A stretch of DNA of 64,000 nucleotides, taken from NCBI GenBank assembly GCA_963772955.1, contig CAVYZF010000008.1, positions 248,001 to 312,000 on the forward strand, written 5' to 3'. The position numbers were made by a program, and so were the translations under genes. This DNA is from Gp6-AA40 sp963772955 (GTDB taxonomy: Bacteria > Acidobacteriota > Vicinamibacteria > Vicinamibacterales > UBA2999). Under the pieces are notes generated by a model. The model was not told where the DNA came from. It worked only from the letters and a program-made list of their open reading frames with translations, and did no database searches. Positions within the stretch are counted from its first letter, which is position 1. Every line of letters starts with the position of its first letter. Below are positions 41,138 to 49,753 of this stretch, piece by piece.

Positions 41138-41916
41138 GTGAGATCAACGACCCATGTCTCGAGTCCCGGTCGAGCGCCCGGGTAGCGCTCCAGGACGAGC
41201 GGGTCATGCCCGGGGATGATGTGGTCTGGTGAGTCCGCCAGCCGCTTGAGCGTCGCGTACCCTTCGAGCGTCTCGGCCACGCTGTAGGTGATCGGAAACA
41301 CGCGACCTTCATTCACATGTGAATAGAGATGCGTCGCGTCGGCGGCAAGCACGACGTGCCCGCGGCGCGTGTTGACGCGCACGCACTGCAGTCCCTTCGA
41401 GTGCCCGCCGATGCGGTGGAGCGTGAGGCCCGGCGCCACGGTGTCCTGCCCATCATGAAAGACGACGCGCCCGTCGAAGACTTTCCTGACCATCGCCACC
41501 ACATCGTCGGCTTCGAACGGGATGCGCTGGTGCGCGTGACACATGCAGCGGCCGGTGCCGTACTCCATCTCGCGATCCTGCAGGTGATAGCGCGCGCGCG
41601 GAAACACATCGTGGTTGCCGGAGTGGTCGTAGTGCAGGTGGCTGATGATGACGTCGGTGACCTGTTCGGGATCGACGCCGATCGCCTTCAGGCCCTCGGC
41701 GACCGGCTTGACGATCGTGCGTCCACGCTTGGCAGCCATCGCCGGATCGAACCCGGTGTCGAGGATGAAAGTGCCGTGAGTGCCTTTGATGACCCACACG
41801 AAGTAGGCGAGCGGCTCGTTGGTGTCGTGCGGATCGCCGCCGATGTAGTTTTCGTGAGCCGGCCGATCGTGGTGCGCGTAGCGGACGGCGTAGACCTCGT
41901 GAATGTCGTTGGTCAT
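41119..41916 (-). CDS. Metallo-beta-lactamase-fold hydrolase, N-acyl-homoserine-lactonase-like
   Basis: The product has 265 residues and is cytoplasmic. The dinuclear zinc motif is ISHLHYDHSGNHDVFP, with later ligands in RIGGHSKGLQCV, LAADATHLY and IIPGHDPLVL, the pattern of the AttM/AiiB lactonase branch. It could open AHL or other lactones, but many members act on different esters. The ATG overlaps the stop of the MFS gene (TGATG), so the two are one operon. The last residues are encoded by a heptamer repeat. Confidence 0.85.
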   Translation of the reverse strand: MTNDIHEVYAVRYAHHDRPAHENYIGGDPHDTNEPLAYFVWVIKGTHGTFILDTGFDPAMAAKRGRTIVKPVAEGLKAIGVDPEQVTDVIISHLHYDHSGNHDVFPRARYHLQDREMEYGTGRCMCHAHQRIPFEADDVVAMVRKVFDGRVVFHDGQDTVAPGLTLHRIGGHSKGLQCVRVNTRRGHVVLAADATHLYSHVNEGRVFPITYSVAETLEGYATLKRLADSPDHIIPGHDPLVLERYPGARPGLETWVVDLTVGGKQ

Positions 41917-43196
41917 CAGGAATGAATATCGCGTCCCCGGGTTTCCGGGCCGAGCCAGATGATCATCGCGGTGAGACCGGAGAGCACCATCGCCGCGCTC
42001 ATGGCGTTCACCAGTTTGAATCCTTGATCCTGCAGCGCTCCGAGTACGTATGGCATCAAGGCGCCGATCGCTGCTGCGGCGTGATAGCTGAAGCCGGCGC
42101 CGACACCGCGGACGTCAGTTGGGAAGCGCTCGTTGCTGTACGCGGGCGCCATGCCCCAGATGCCCATGCCGAAGAACCCCATCATCAGGGCGCCGAACCC
42201 GAGCGTCAGGGAGTCAGTGGCGTGCAGGTAGAACGGCAGCGACGCGATGCCAAGGATCATCGTGATCGTCGTCGCTCCGCGACGGCCGAGACGCGTCTCC
42301 GACAGGCGACCCCACATGGCGGTTCCTGCAATGGCGCCGATGTTGAACGCCGCGAGATATGGGAGCGTCGATCGGCCGGAATCGCGCAGGAACGTCGGAT
42401 ACCAGTAGTTCACCGAGTAGTAGATGCACATGAACGATCCGATCACCAGGGTCGTGTGGATCGTCGTCCAGATCAGATCGCGCTGGAAGATGCGCGCGAC
42501 GGAGATCTTCGCGGTCGTCGTCCCCGCCTGCTTGCGCTTCAGCCAGATCGGACTCTCCGGTACGCGCGAGCGAATCCAGAGCGTGAAAAGCGCCGGCAGG
42601 ATAGCCACCCAGAACATCACGCGCCAGGCGAGGTCGGGTGTGCCGCTGAAGAGGGGATAGATGAACTGGAACGTCAGGGCGGCGAGCAGATAACCCCAGT
42701 ACCAGCCGCCCAGCATCAGGCCCGAGGCGAGGCCGCGATACTTCGCGGGCCAGTGCTCGAAGACGAGCGGCATGCCGGCCGCCCATTCGCCCCCCATCCC
42801 GAGGCCGAAGAGCGCTCGCAGCGCGAACAGCATCGCGTATGAAGTGGAGAACCCGCTCAGGAAGGCGAAGATCGAAAACCACAGCACCGACAGCATCAAT
42901 GGGAGCTTGCGTCCCCACTTGTCGGCCGCGGTGCCGGCAATCGTGCCGCCGACGAGTCGCATCATCAACGTGACGGTGCCGAGAAGGCCGGCCAGCGCGC
43001 GGTCGACGGTGAAGCTTTGCTGGATGTCGATGATGATGAAGGCGAGGATGTTGAAGTCGAACGAATCGACAATCCAGCCGAGGAACACCGCCCAGAACGC
43101 GCGCCACTGGTCGCGCGTGACTTGTCGATACCACGGTAAATCCGACGCGGCCTCGCGATGAAGCGCGGGGTGACCTACTTCGAGCGGTGTACTCAC
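41916..43196 (-). CDS. MFS transporter, SHS (sialate/lactate:H+) type
   Basis: The product has 426 residues and about 12 helices. RDQWRAFWAVFLGWIVDSFDFNILAFII is the SHS/AAHS-type TM1; GGTIAGTAADKWGRKLPLML and ALFGLGMGGEWAAGMPLVFEHWP are the conserved MFS loop motifs. It probably imports a carboxylate such as lactate, a sugar acid or an aromatic acid with protons. It is co-transcribed with the lactonase-like hydrolase, so the substrate may be a lactone or its acid. It is divergent from the M4 protease gene, with 129 bp between starts. Confidence 0.87.
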   Translation of the reverse strand: MSTPLEVGHPALHREAASDLPWYRQVTRDQWRAFWAVFLGWIVDSFDFNILAFIIIDIQQSFTVDRALAGLLGTVTLMMRLVGGTIAGTAADKWGRKLPLMLSVLWFSIFAFLSGFSTSYAMLFALRALFGLGMGGEWAAGMPLVFEHWPAKYRGLASGLMLGGWYWGYLLAALTFQFIYPLFSGTPDLAWRVMFWVAILPALFTLWIRSRVPESPIWLKRKQAGTTTAKISVARIFQRDLIWTTIHTTLVIGSFMCIYYSVNYWYPTFLRDSGRSTLPYLAAFNIGAIAGTAMWGRLSETRLGRRGATTITMILGIASLPFYLHATDSLTLGFGALMMGFFGMGIWGMAPAYSNERFPTDVRGVGAGFSYHAAAAIGALMPYVLGALQDQGFKLVNAMSAAMVLSGLTAMIIWLGPETRGRDIHS

Positions 43197-43325
43197 GTCC
43201 CGCGATTCTAGTTTCCCGTTGCAAGGTTTGTCGAATATCGCGTTCCAATGTCGCGGTTCCGACGTTACTACCGTCTAAGATAGGCGAGTCCCCTCCGTCA
43301 AACAGGTAGGTCCAGTGGAGTGCTT

Positions 43326-44978
43326 ATGAAACGTGTGATGGCCTTAGCCACGGCAGCGGCAGCGCTGTTCCTGTCACTCCAAGTTGGGTCGGCGCAGCAA
43401 CCATCATCGCTGAGATTCAGCGCGACGACCGCCAACGATCTGCGGACGTGGGATCAGTTCGTCACGGCGCAGGAACGATCGGGAGGACTGCGCGTGACAC
43501 AAGTCGCCCAGGACCCCTCGATGCCCTCGCGAACCGTGGAACGGATGCAGCAGTACTACCAGGGTGTTCCGGTTTGGGGGGCCGAGGCCGTGCGCGATTC
43601 CGACAGCGGCGTCGCGGTGTCGGTATTCGGTGATCTCTCGGCGCAATTCACGCTCGACACACAACCGACTCTGACGCGTGACGCAGCGGCCCAGACGCTG
43701 CTGTCCCGTGCCGCGGCGGGTGCGACACTCGTGCGTCAGCCGGACCTGTTTGTTCTGCCGCTGGCCACCGGGGAACATCGGCTTGCCTACACAGCCGTCG
43801 TCTCGGGTGGTAATGAGGTGCTGCGCGTCTTCATCGACGCGAACTCAGGGACTGAGCTCCTTCGTTACTCAGCTATCGAAACGCAAAGCAGCGTCGGAAC
43901 AGGCCGTGGAGTCAATGGTGACACGAAGAAGCTTGCCGTGCTGCAGCAGGGAGGCGCGTTCCTGGCCGACGATCAACTGCGGCCTCCGGTCCTGACCACA
44001 TTCGATATGCGTGGCAACCTGACGCGCGCACTCAACGTGGCCTTTCTGGGCACACCGCTGTTCGTCTCCGACGTGGCGAGCGATACCGACAACGACTGGT
44101 CAGATGGTCCCGTCGTCGATGCCCACGCCTACATCGGCTGGACGTACGACTACTACTACAAGCGTCACGGTCGGCGTGGCCTGGACAATCGCGATCGGCC
44201 GCTCATCGCGCTGGTGAACCCCGTCACTCCTCAAGCAGCACTGTCGCTGCCGCCCGAGCTCTTTTTCAGTTACGCCGTCAACGCTTTCTGGTGTGACACA
44301 TGCGGGCCCAATGGGGTTGGTTTGATGTTCTTTGGCAACGGCATCCCGACGACCTTTACGTTGGGCGGGCAGAACATCCTGCCGCTCTCAGCCTCCATCG
44401 ATATCGTGGCTCATGAGTTGACACACGGTGTGACCAGTTCCTCCTCCAATCTGATCTACCTGAATGAATCCGGAGCGTTGAACGAAGCCTTCTCGGACGT
44501 CATGGGTACCGGCGTTGAATTTTTCTTTCAGCCGGTGGGTCCCGGTGTCGGCCAGGCCGATTATCTTCTCGGCGAAGATTCGTTTCGCAGCCCCAGCCCC
44601 GGAGGACGCAACGGGACCCGCTCGCTCGCGAATCCGGCCGCCTTCGGTTATCCCGACCACTACAGCCTCCGGTACACCGGAACCGATGACAACGGAGGTG
44701 TCCACTTCAATTCATCGATCGTCAATCACGCGTTCTATCTGGCGATCGAAGGTGGACGCAACCGCGTTTCCAACCTGAACGTGACGGGTGTCGGCGCCGC
44801 CAACCGTGAACAGATCGAGAAGGTCTTCTATCGCGCGTTTGTCTTCCTGCTCCCGGCCTCGGCAACGTTCTCCACCGCACGTGCCGCGACGATACAGGCA
44901 GCGACCGATCTCTACGGGGCGAGCAGCGCGGCAACGCAGGCCATCACGCAGGCCTGGGCCGCTGTTGGCGTCAATTGA
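43326..44978 (+). CDS. Secreted M4 (thermolysin-like) metalloprotease
   Basis: The product has 550 residues. A signal peptide (VMALATAAAALFLSLQVGSAQ) is followed by an FTP-type inhibitory propeptide (residues about 40-190, TVERMQQYYQGVPVWGAEAV) and a catalytic domain with the zinc motif DIVAHELTHGVT, the third ligand in ESGALNEAFSDVMG, and the C-terminal helical domain with NHAFYLAIEGG. This is the full set of thermolysin residues, so it should be active as an extracellular endopeptidase. The ATG at 43326 has GGAG 5 bp upstream. Confidence 0.93.
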   Translation: MKRVMALATAAAALFLSLQVGSAQQPSSLRFSATTANDLRTWDQFVTAQERSGGLRVTQVAQDPSMPSRTVERMQQYYQGVPVWGAEAVRDSDSGVAVSVFGDLSAQFTLDTQPTLTRDAAAQTLLSRAAAGATLVRQPDLFVLPLATGEHRLAYTAVVSGGNEVLRVFIDANSGTELLRYSAIETQSSVGTGRGVNGDTKKLAVLQQGGAFLADDQLRPPVLTTFDMRGNLTRALNVAFLGTPLFVSDVASDTDNDWSDGPVVDAHAYIGWTYDYYYKRHGRRGLDNRDRPLIALVNPVTPQAALSLPPELFFSYAVNAFWCDTCGPNGVGLMFFGNGIPTTFTLGGQNILPLSASIDIVAHELTHGVTSSSSNLIYLNESGALNEAFSDVMGTGVEFFFQPVGPGVGQADYLLGEDSFRSPSPGGRNGTRSLANPAAFGYPDHYSLRYTGTDDNGGVHFNSSIVNHAFYLAIEGGRNRVSNLNVTGVGAANREQIEKVFYRAFVFLLPASATFSTARAATIQAATDLYGASSAATQAITQAWAAVGVN

Positions 44979-44989
44979 GGAGGATGCTC

Positions 44990-45769
44990 ATGAAGTCGCG
45001 TGCCCTGCTGTTCGTGATCCTGACGTTTGCCTTCTGCGCCGCTGCCGAGGCTCAAACCACGCGGCTTCCGCCTCGCAACGCCCCGCCGAGCCGCCCGTCT
45101 GTCATCAATGAGAAAGTGTTCTTTTCGGCCGGCCTCCTCTTTCAGGTCAACTCGAACGACTTTGACGACTCTTCGACGTTCCGCAGGAACGCGGAGAACG
45201 GACGGCTCGACACCGCGTACGACGTGGGCGGCGGGCTGGCTTTCGACGTGTCAGGGTCGTACCTCGTGTGGAAACAGCTGGCCGTCGGAGTCGGCCTGAC
45301 GCTGTTCTCCGCGTCGACCACGACGACGATCAACGCGCAGGTGCCGCATCCGTTCTTCTTCAATCAACCGCGCACAGTGACAGGCGAGGTCGATGGTGAC
45401 CGGAGCGAAACGGCCGTGCACATCCAGGCCAGGTGGCTCATTCCCGTCAGTCCGAAGATGCTCGTCACGGTTTTCGGCGGGCCATCGTTTTTCTCGGTCG
45501 AGCAGGATATCGTCAGCGACCTCGAATTCTCCGAATCGTATCCGTTCGACACGGCAACGTTCACGAGGGCCATTGCGGCCAGCCAATCCGAATCGGCGGT
45601 CGGCGTGAACATCGGCGGCGATGTCGCGTACTACTTCACGCCCAATGTCGGTGTCGGTGGCACCGTGCAGTACTCCGGCGCGACGGTGCAGATGACCGTG
45701 CCCTCAGGCACGGCGGACGTCAAAGCCGGTGGTCTGCAAGTCGGCGGCGGACTTCGGCTGCGCTTCTAA
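44990..45769 (+). CDS. Small outer-membrane beta-barrel-like protein
   Basis: The product has 259 residues. A signal peptide (KSRALLFVILTFAFCAAAEAQ) is followed by amphipathic strands with alternating residues and a terminal LQVGGGLRLRF, the usual aromatic-ended barrel signature. GAGGAGG precedes the start. It begins 11 bp after the M4 protease and is probably co-transcribed. The pairing could mean that the barrel anchors or surfaces the protease, but this is speculative. Confidence 0.75.
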   Translation: MKSRALLFVILTFAFCAAAEAQTTRLPPRNAPPSRPSVINEKVFFSAGLLFQVNSNDFDDSSTFRRNAENGRLDTAYDVGGGLAFDVSGSYLVWKQLAVGVGLTLFSASTTTTINAQVPHPFFFNQPRTVTGEVDGDRSETAVHIQARWLIPVSPKMLVTVFGGPSFFSVEQDIVSDLEFSESYPFDTATFTRAIAASQSESAVGVNIGGDVAYYFTPNVGVGGTVQYSGATVQMTVPSGTADVKAGGLQVGGGLRLRF

Positions 45770-45780
45770 GCCCGAATTTC

Positions 45781-45836
45781 GGATCCCGGATCCCGGATCC
45801 CGGATCCCGGACCCCGGGTCCCGGGTCACGGACCCC
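45781..45836. repeat. GGATCCC heptamer array
   Basis: Eight unbroken 7-mers: GGATCCC four times, then GGACCCC, GGGTCCC, GGGTCAC and GGACCCC. The words are close to self-complementary, so the region can form hairpins in many registers. It fills the gap between the barrel-protein gene and the cytochrome c gene. An open frame runs through it into the cytochrome gene but would encode only repeats. Confidence 0.9.
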
Positions 45837-45863
45837 GGGATATCATCATCGGTCGTGAGACCG

Positions 45864-46613
45864 ATGATGAGGTACCCGCTCGGCGTCGTGCTGGCAGTTC
45901 TAGCCAGTGCTGCCGTTTCCACACAGCATGGCTACACGCGAGCCGAGGTGGAGAATGGCGCGCGGCTCTTCCAGGCAAGTTGCGCGACGTGTCACGGCCC
46001 GAAGGGCGATGCCGTTCGCGGCGTTGCGCTGCTCAGCGGACAGTACAAGCGCGCGACGTCCGACGAACAGCTCGTCAAGATCATCATCGAGGGCATTCCC
46101 GGCACCTCGATGCCGCCGAACAACTACTCCGTGCTCGAAGCCGGGATGATCGTCGCGTATCTGCGCGGCATCGCTGCGGGCGACAGCGTCACGGCTACTC
46201 CTGGTGACCTGGCTCGCGGGAAGGCGCTCTTCGAGGGCAAGGGGAAGTGCGCCACCTGTCATAACCCAGAGTCGAGGACGGCGCCTTCGCTTGCGGACGT
46301 GGGCGTGCTTCGGCGTCCACTCGAGCTGGAACAGTCGATTCTCGATCCGAGCGCCGAGCTGCACCCGGAGTATCGCTACGTTCGAGCCGTCACGAAGTCG
46401 GGAACGGTTGTGACGGGACGGCTCCTCAACCAGAGCACGTTCTCGGTCCAGATCATGGACTCTGCCCAGAGCCTGAGAGGCTTCAACAAGGCAGACCTGC
46501 GCGAGTTCGTGATCAACCAGACGTCCGAGATGCCGTCATATCGCGGCACGCTCGACGCCCAGGAAGTGGCCGACCTGGTCATGTATCTCACGACGATGCG
46601 AGGCCGCCGATGA
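45864..46613 (+). CDS. Exported di-haem cytochrome c
   Basis: The product has 249 residues. A signal peptide (RYPLGVVLAVLASAAVSTQ) is followed by two c-type haem sites, CATCHGPKGD (residues about 38-42) and CATCHNPESR (about 130-134), then a C-terminal domain without haem (TKSGTVVTGRLLNQSTFSVQIMD) seen in large membrane-associated cytochromes. Its stop overlaps the start of a PQQ dehydrogenase, so it is the natural electron acceptor for that enzyme. The start is the first of two adjacent ATGs after the repeat. Confidence 0.88.
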   Translation: MMRYPLGVVLAVLASAAVSTQHGYTRAEVENGARLFQASCATCHGPKGDAVRGVALLSGQYKRATSDEQLVKIIIEGIPGTSMPPNNYSVLEAGMIVAYLRGIAAGDSVTATPGDLARGKALFEGKGKCATCHNPESRTAPSLADVGVLRRPLELEQSILDPSAELHPEYRYVRAVTKSGTVVTGRLLNQSTFSVQIMDSAQSLRGFNKADLREFVINQTSEMPSYRGTLDAQEVADLVMYLTTMRGRR

Positions 46614-48241
46614 TGCAGCGTGCGTTCGTGTTGATGCTCGTCGTTGTCGCGGGCGCCTCGCTCGGCGCGCAGGTGTCCTTCGATCGAATCCTCCGCTCGC
46701 AATCGGAGCCTCAGAACTGGCTGACCTACTCCGGCAACCTCCAGGGTCATCGTCACTCGCCGCTCACGCAGGTGACGACGGCGAATGTCAGGAACCTCGA
46801 GCTCGCGTGGGCCTTCCAGGCACTGTCGCTCGAGAAGTTCGAGGCGACGCCGATTGCGCTCAACGGCGTGCTCTACACGGTGCAGCCTCCCAACGACGTG
46901 GTCGCTATCGACGGCGCGTCGGGCCGCACGTTCTGGACCTACACGTACCGCCCGTCGCCGCAGGCTCGCCCGTGCTGCGGACGCGTCAATCGCGGGCTCG
47001 CGATCCTGGGGGACTCGCTCTTCATGGGCACGATCGACGGTCGCCTCGTCGCGCTCGATGCGAAGAGCGGCCGCGAGCTCTGGAACGTGGGTGTCGCGGG
47101 CGCGCGCGCAGAAGCCGGCTACACGTTCACCGTGGCGCCGCTCATCGTGAAGGACAAGATCATCGCAGGCCCGGCGGGAGGCGACTTCGGCGTGCGCGGC
47201 TTCATCGCCGCGTTCGATCCGAAGACTGGAAAAGAGCTGTGGCGCTTCAACACCATTCCCGCACCGGGCGAGAAGGGACACGACACGTGGGCCGGCGAAT
47301 CGTGGAAGGTCGGTGGCAGCGCGATCTGGACGACCGGCTCCTACGATCCCGAGTTGAACCTGACGTACTGGGGCACAGGCAATCCCGGGCCTGACTTCAG
47401 CGGCGACCAGCGAGCCGGCGACAACCTGTACAGCAACTCCGTCGTCGCGCTTGATCCCGACACGGGCGTGATGAGGTGGCATTTTCAGTTCACGCCGCAT
47501 GACATCTTCGACTACGACTCGACGCAAGTCCCCGTGCTCGCCGACATCGAATTTCAGGGGCGGATGCGCAAGGTCATCCTCTGGGCGAATCGAAACGGAT
47601 TCTGGTACGTCCTCGATCGCACGAACGGCGAGTTCCTGTCAGGCAAGCCGTTCGCGAAGGTCACCTGGACGACCGGGCTCGACGCGAAGGGACGTCCGCA
47701 GAACGTCGTCAACACGACGGCGGACGGTACTCGGGTCTATCCGCATCTCGCGGGGGCGACGAACTGGTATTCGCCGTCGTACAGCCCGCGAACCGGGCTG
47801 TTCTACGTGCCATCGTGGCAGGACGGATCTGCGATCTTCGCGAACCGCCCCGCGGAGTACGTCGAGGGGCGATCCTTCCTGGGCACATTTCCAGTCGGTA
47901 CTGAGCTGAGCATCAATGGCACGCAGAGCAACCGTCGCCTGCCGTCTGGCGGCCACGGGGCGGTGCTCGCGCTCGATCCAAAGACCGGCGAGAAGAAGTG
48001 GGAGTTCACGATGTCCGACGTGACCGACGCCGGCATCCTGACCACGGCTTCTGATCTGTTGTTCTCAGGTGGACGCGAAGGGTTCTTCTATGCGCTCGAC
48101 GCGCGCACGGGCGAGCTGTTGTGGAAAGCGCCGGTGGCTGGAATCATCCAGGCCGCGCCCATGAGTTTTGGGATCAACGGCCGACAATACGTCGCCATTG
48201 CGGCGGGGAATACGCTCTATGCCTACACACTTCGACAGTAA
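46610..48241 (+). CDS. PQQ-dependent alcohol-dehydrogenase-type quinoprotein with vicinal disulfide
   Basis: The product has 543 residues. A signal peptide precedes an eight-bladed PQQ propeller. ARPCCGRVNRG holds the adjacent cysteines that form the ring disulfide over PQQ in methanol/ethanol dehydrogenases. TPHDIFDYDSTQVPVL carries an Asp-x-Asp at the metal-site region, the pattern associated with lanthanide enzymes. SGRELWNVGV-type blade motifs repeat. It should oxidise alcohols or aldehydes in the periplasm. ATGA overlap with the di-haem cytochrome gene supports a functional pair. Confidence 0.9.
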   Translation: MMQRAFVLMLVVVAGASLGAQVSFDRILRSQSEPQNWLTYSGNLQGHRHSPLTQVTTANVRNLELAWAFQALSLEKFEATPIALNGVLYTVQPPNDVVAIDGASGRTFWTYTYRPSPQARPCCGRVNRGLAILGDSLFMGTIDGRLVALDAKSGRELWNVGVAGARAEAGYTFTVAPLIVKDKIIAGPAGGDFGVRGFIAAFDPKTGKELWRFNTIPAPGEKGHDTWAGESWKVGGSAIWTTGSYDPELNLTYWGTGNPGPDFSGDQRAGDNLYSNSVVALDPDTGVMRWHFQFTPHDIFDYDSTQVPVLADIEFQGRMRKVILWANRNGFWYVLDRTNGEFLSGKPFAKVTWTTGLDAKGRPQNVVNTTADGTRVYPHLAGATNWYSPSYSPRTGLFYVPSWQDGSAIFANRPAEYVEGRSFLGTFPVGTELSINGTQSNRRLPSGGHGAVLALDPKTGEKKWEFTMSDVTDAGILTTASDLLFSGGREGFFYALDARTGELLWKAPVAGIIQAAPMSFGINGRQYVAIAAGNTLYAYTLRQ

Positions 48242-48710
48242 GGTCGATCGTCGCTCGTTCGTCAGCATTGCGGGACTCGCGGGCATCGCCGCGCTCGGTT
48301 CGGCGGTTCCGGCCGCCGGCGCTGAACTGTCCGCCGCAGAAAAAGCAAACGTCGATCTCGTGACGGCCTTCTGTGCCTCGTGGTCGACGCGTGACATGGC
48401 GAAGATCACGCCATTCCTCGCGAGTGACTCCGTGTACCGAATGTCAGAGACGACACCACCGGTTGTCGGTCCTGCGGGCGTGCGGGAGAGGCTCGACTCC
48501 TGGCTTGAGACGTCTCAGCAGATCGAATTCAAGATCCTCGAGACGTTTGCCAGGGGGCCGATGGTCATCAATCACCGGATCGATCGATTTGTCTCGACCA
48601 CTCGGCCACTGACGTGGGAAGGCGTGGGCGTGTTCTTCGTGAAAGACGGCAAGATCAAGGAGTGGTTCGACTACACCATTCGCGTCGAGCGCCCGCCTGA
48701 GCGGAAATAA
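48219..48710 (+). CDS. Tat-exported SnoaL/limonene-epoxide-hydrolase-like protein
   Basis: The product has 163 residues. A twin-arginine signal (VDRRSFVSIAGLAGIAALGSA) is followed by an NTF2-like fold: LVTAFCASWSTRDMAKITPFLASDSVYRM, then INHRIDRFVSTT and GVGVFFVKDGKIKEWFDY, as in limonene-1,2-epoxide hydrolases. The Asp/Arg pair expected for epoxide hydrolysis is plausible (HRIDRF) but not proven. It overlaps the PQQ gene by 23 bp; the ATG at 48219 was chosen because it gives the Tat signal. Confidence 0.8.
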   Translation: MPTHFDSKVDRRSFVSIAGLAGIAALGSAVPAAGAELSAAEKANVDLVTAFCASWSTRDMAKITPFLASDSVYRMSETTPPVVGPAGVRERLDSWLETSQQIEFKILETFARGPMVINHRIDRFVSTTRPLTWEGVGVFFVKDGKIKEWFDYTIRVERPPERK

Positions 48711-48878
48711 TCGATTCTTGATTGCGTGATCGTTGATTGGTGAATCGTTTTCGATCGGCGATCTGTGATTGCTGAATTGCCGCTGATTCGCGATACACGT
48801 TCGATTCGAACCAAATCGAAGATCACAAATCAACAATCAACAACGAATCAACAATCAAAGATCGCCAATCAACGATCG
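48711..48878. repeat. Long AT-rich inverted heptamer region
   Basis: The left half is built of GATT-centred words in 7-nt steps (such as TTGATTG) and the right half of ATCAAC-centred words (such as TCAACAA), close to reverse complements of each other. The region can fold into a large imperfect hairpin between two convergent genes. It is strikingly AT-rich compared with the flanking genes. Confidence 0.8.
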
Positions 48879-48885
48879 AGTTGTG

Positions 48886-49740
48886 TTACTGAATCTTATC
48901 GAGTCCCTCGTTCAGCTCGATTGACGTGCCCCACGGGTCGGTGACGAACGCGAGCGCGAGACCGACTGCCGGCACGTTGCGATATGGTGTGTCGAGCTTG
49001 ATGCCCATCTCTTCGAGTCGCTTGCAGAACGCCTCGAGGTTCTTCACTTCGAACCCGATGTGATCGACCGCGCGCCCTTTCGTCCCGACCACCGGCGTGG
49101 GCGAGGGGGAGAAGTTCAGCGCGACACCGGGGAGATCGGCGACGAGGAAGTTCGCGGCGTCACGCGGCTTGGCGCCGAACACTTTGGCGTACCACGCGCG
49201 CATCTCCGCGTTCTGCTGGCCGAAAAAGTGAATGTGATGGAGCGTGATCGGAACGGCCTGCTGCTTGTTCTCGAGCAGTTCCACCTTCACGTCGTCGGGT
49301 CCCAGCGCGAACGCGATCGAGGTTGTGGGATTCACCGGCGCGATGTCGTCCACGACTTTCTGTCCGGCGGCAACCTCGGTGCTCGTGATCATCTTGTAGC
49401 CGTTGGCCTTCACCTTGTCGACGACCGCGCGCAGATTCGGCACGGAGAAGCCGATGTGATTCGCCGTCGTTCCGATGGTCCCGCCCGTTGGCTTCTGATC
49501 CCTGAAGAAGATCAACACGTTCGGGAACTTCACGATCTCGGCGTTGTTACCGAATTTTCCAACCGTCCCGCCGAGCGTGTCAGCCCAGAACTTCTTGTGC
49601 GCGGCGATGTCGGACGCCGCGACGTGATGATGCCCGTAGACGATTGGACCCTCCTTCGCGGCGAGCAGTTGTGCCGACGAAGGCGATGCCGCGACGAAGA
49701 GGAACAGGACGAACGCGATGAGGACTGACGAAGGTTTCAT
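48886..49740 (-). CDS. Exported two-module VOC (glyoxalase-fold) protein
   Basis: The product has 284 residues. A signal peptide (VLIAFVLFLFVAASPSSAQ) is followed by two VOC modules: YGHHHVAASDIAAHKKFWADTLGG and LHHIHFFGQQNAEMRAWYAKVFG, ending in AFVTDPWGTSIELNEGL. It is the intact homologue of the frameshifted gene at 19592. The ATG at 49740 has GGAG just upstream and gives the signal peptide. The likely role is metal-dependent ring opening, isomerisation or binding in the periplasm; the substrate is unknown. It lies 13 bp downstream of the PVA-dehydrogenase-like gene. Confidence 0.88.
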   Translation of the reverse strand: MKPSSVLIAFVLFLFVAASPSSAQLLAAKEGPIVYGHHHVAASDIAAHKKFWADTLGGTVGKFGNNAEIVKFPNVLIFFRDQKPTGGTIGTTANHIGFSVPNLRAVVDKVKANGYKMITSTEVAAGQKVVDDIAPVNPTTSIAFALGPDDVKVELLENKQQAVPITLHHIHFFGQQNAEMRAWYAKVFGAKPRDAANFLVADLPGVALNFSPSPTPVVGTKGRAVDHIGFEVKNLEAFCKRLEEMGIKLDTPYRNVPAVGLALAFVTDPWGTSIELNEGLDKIQ

Positions 49741-49753
49741 GTCGTCTCCGTGA

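Noticed and set aside
45729..45863. Upstream extension of the di-haem cytochrome c gene
   Set aside because: It would translate the GGATCCC array and overlap the end of the barrel-protein gene. The signal peptide starts at 45864-45870.
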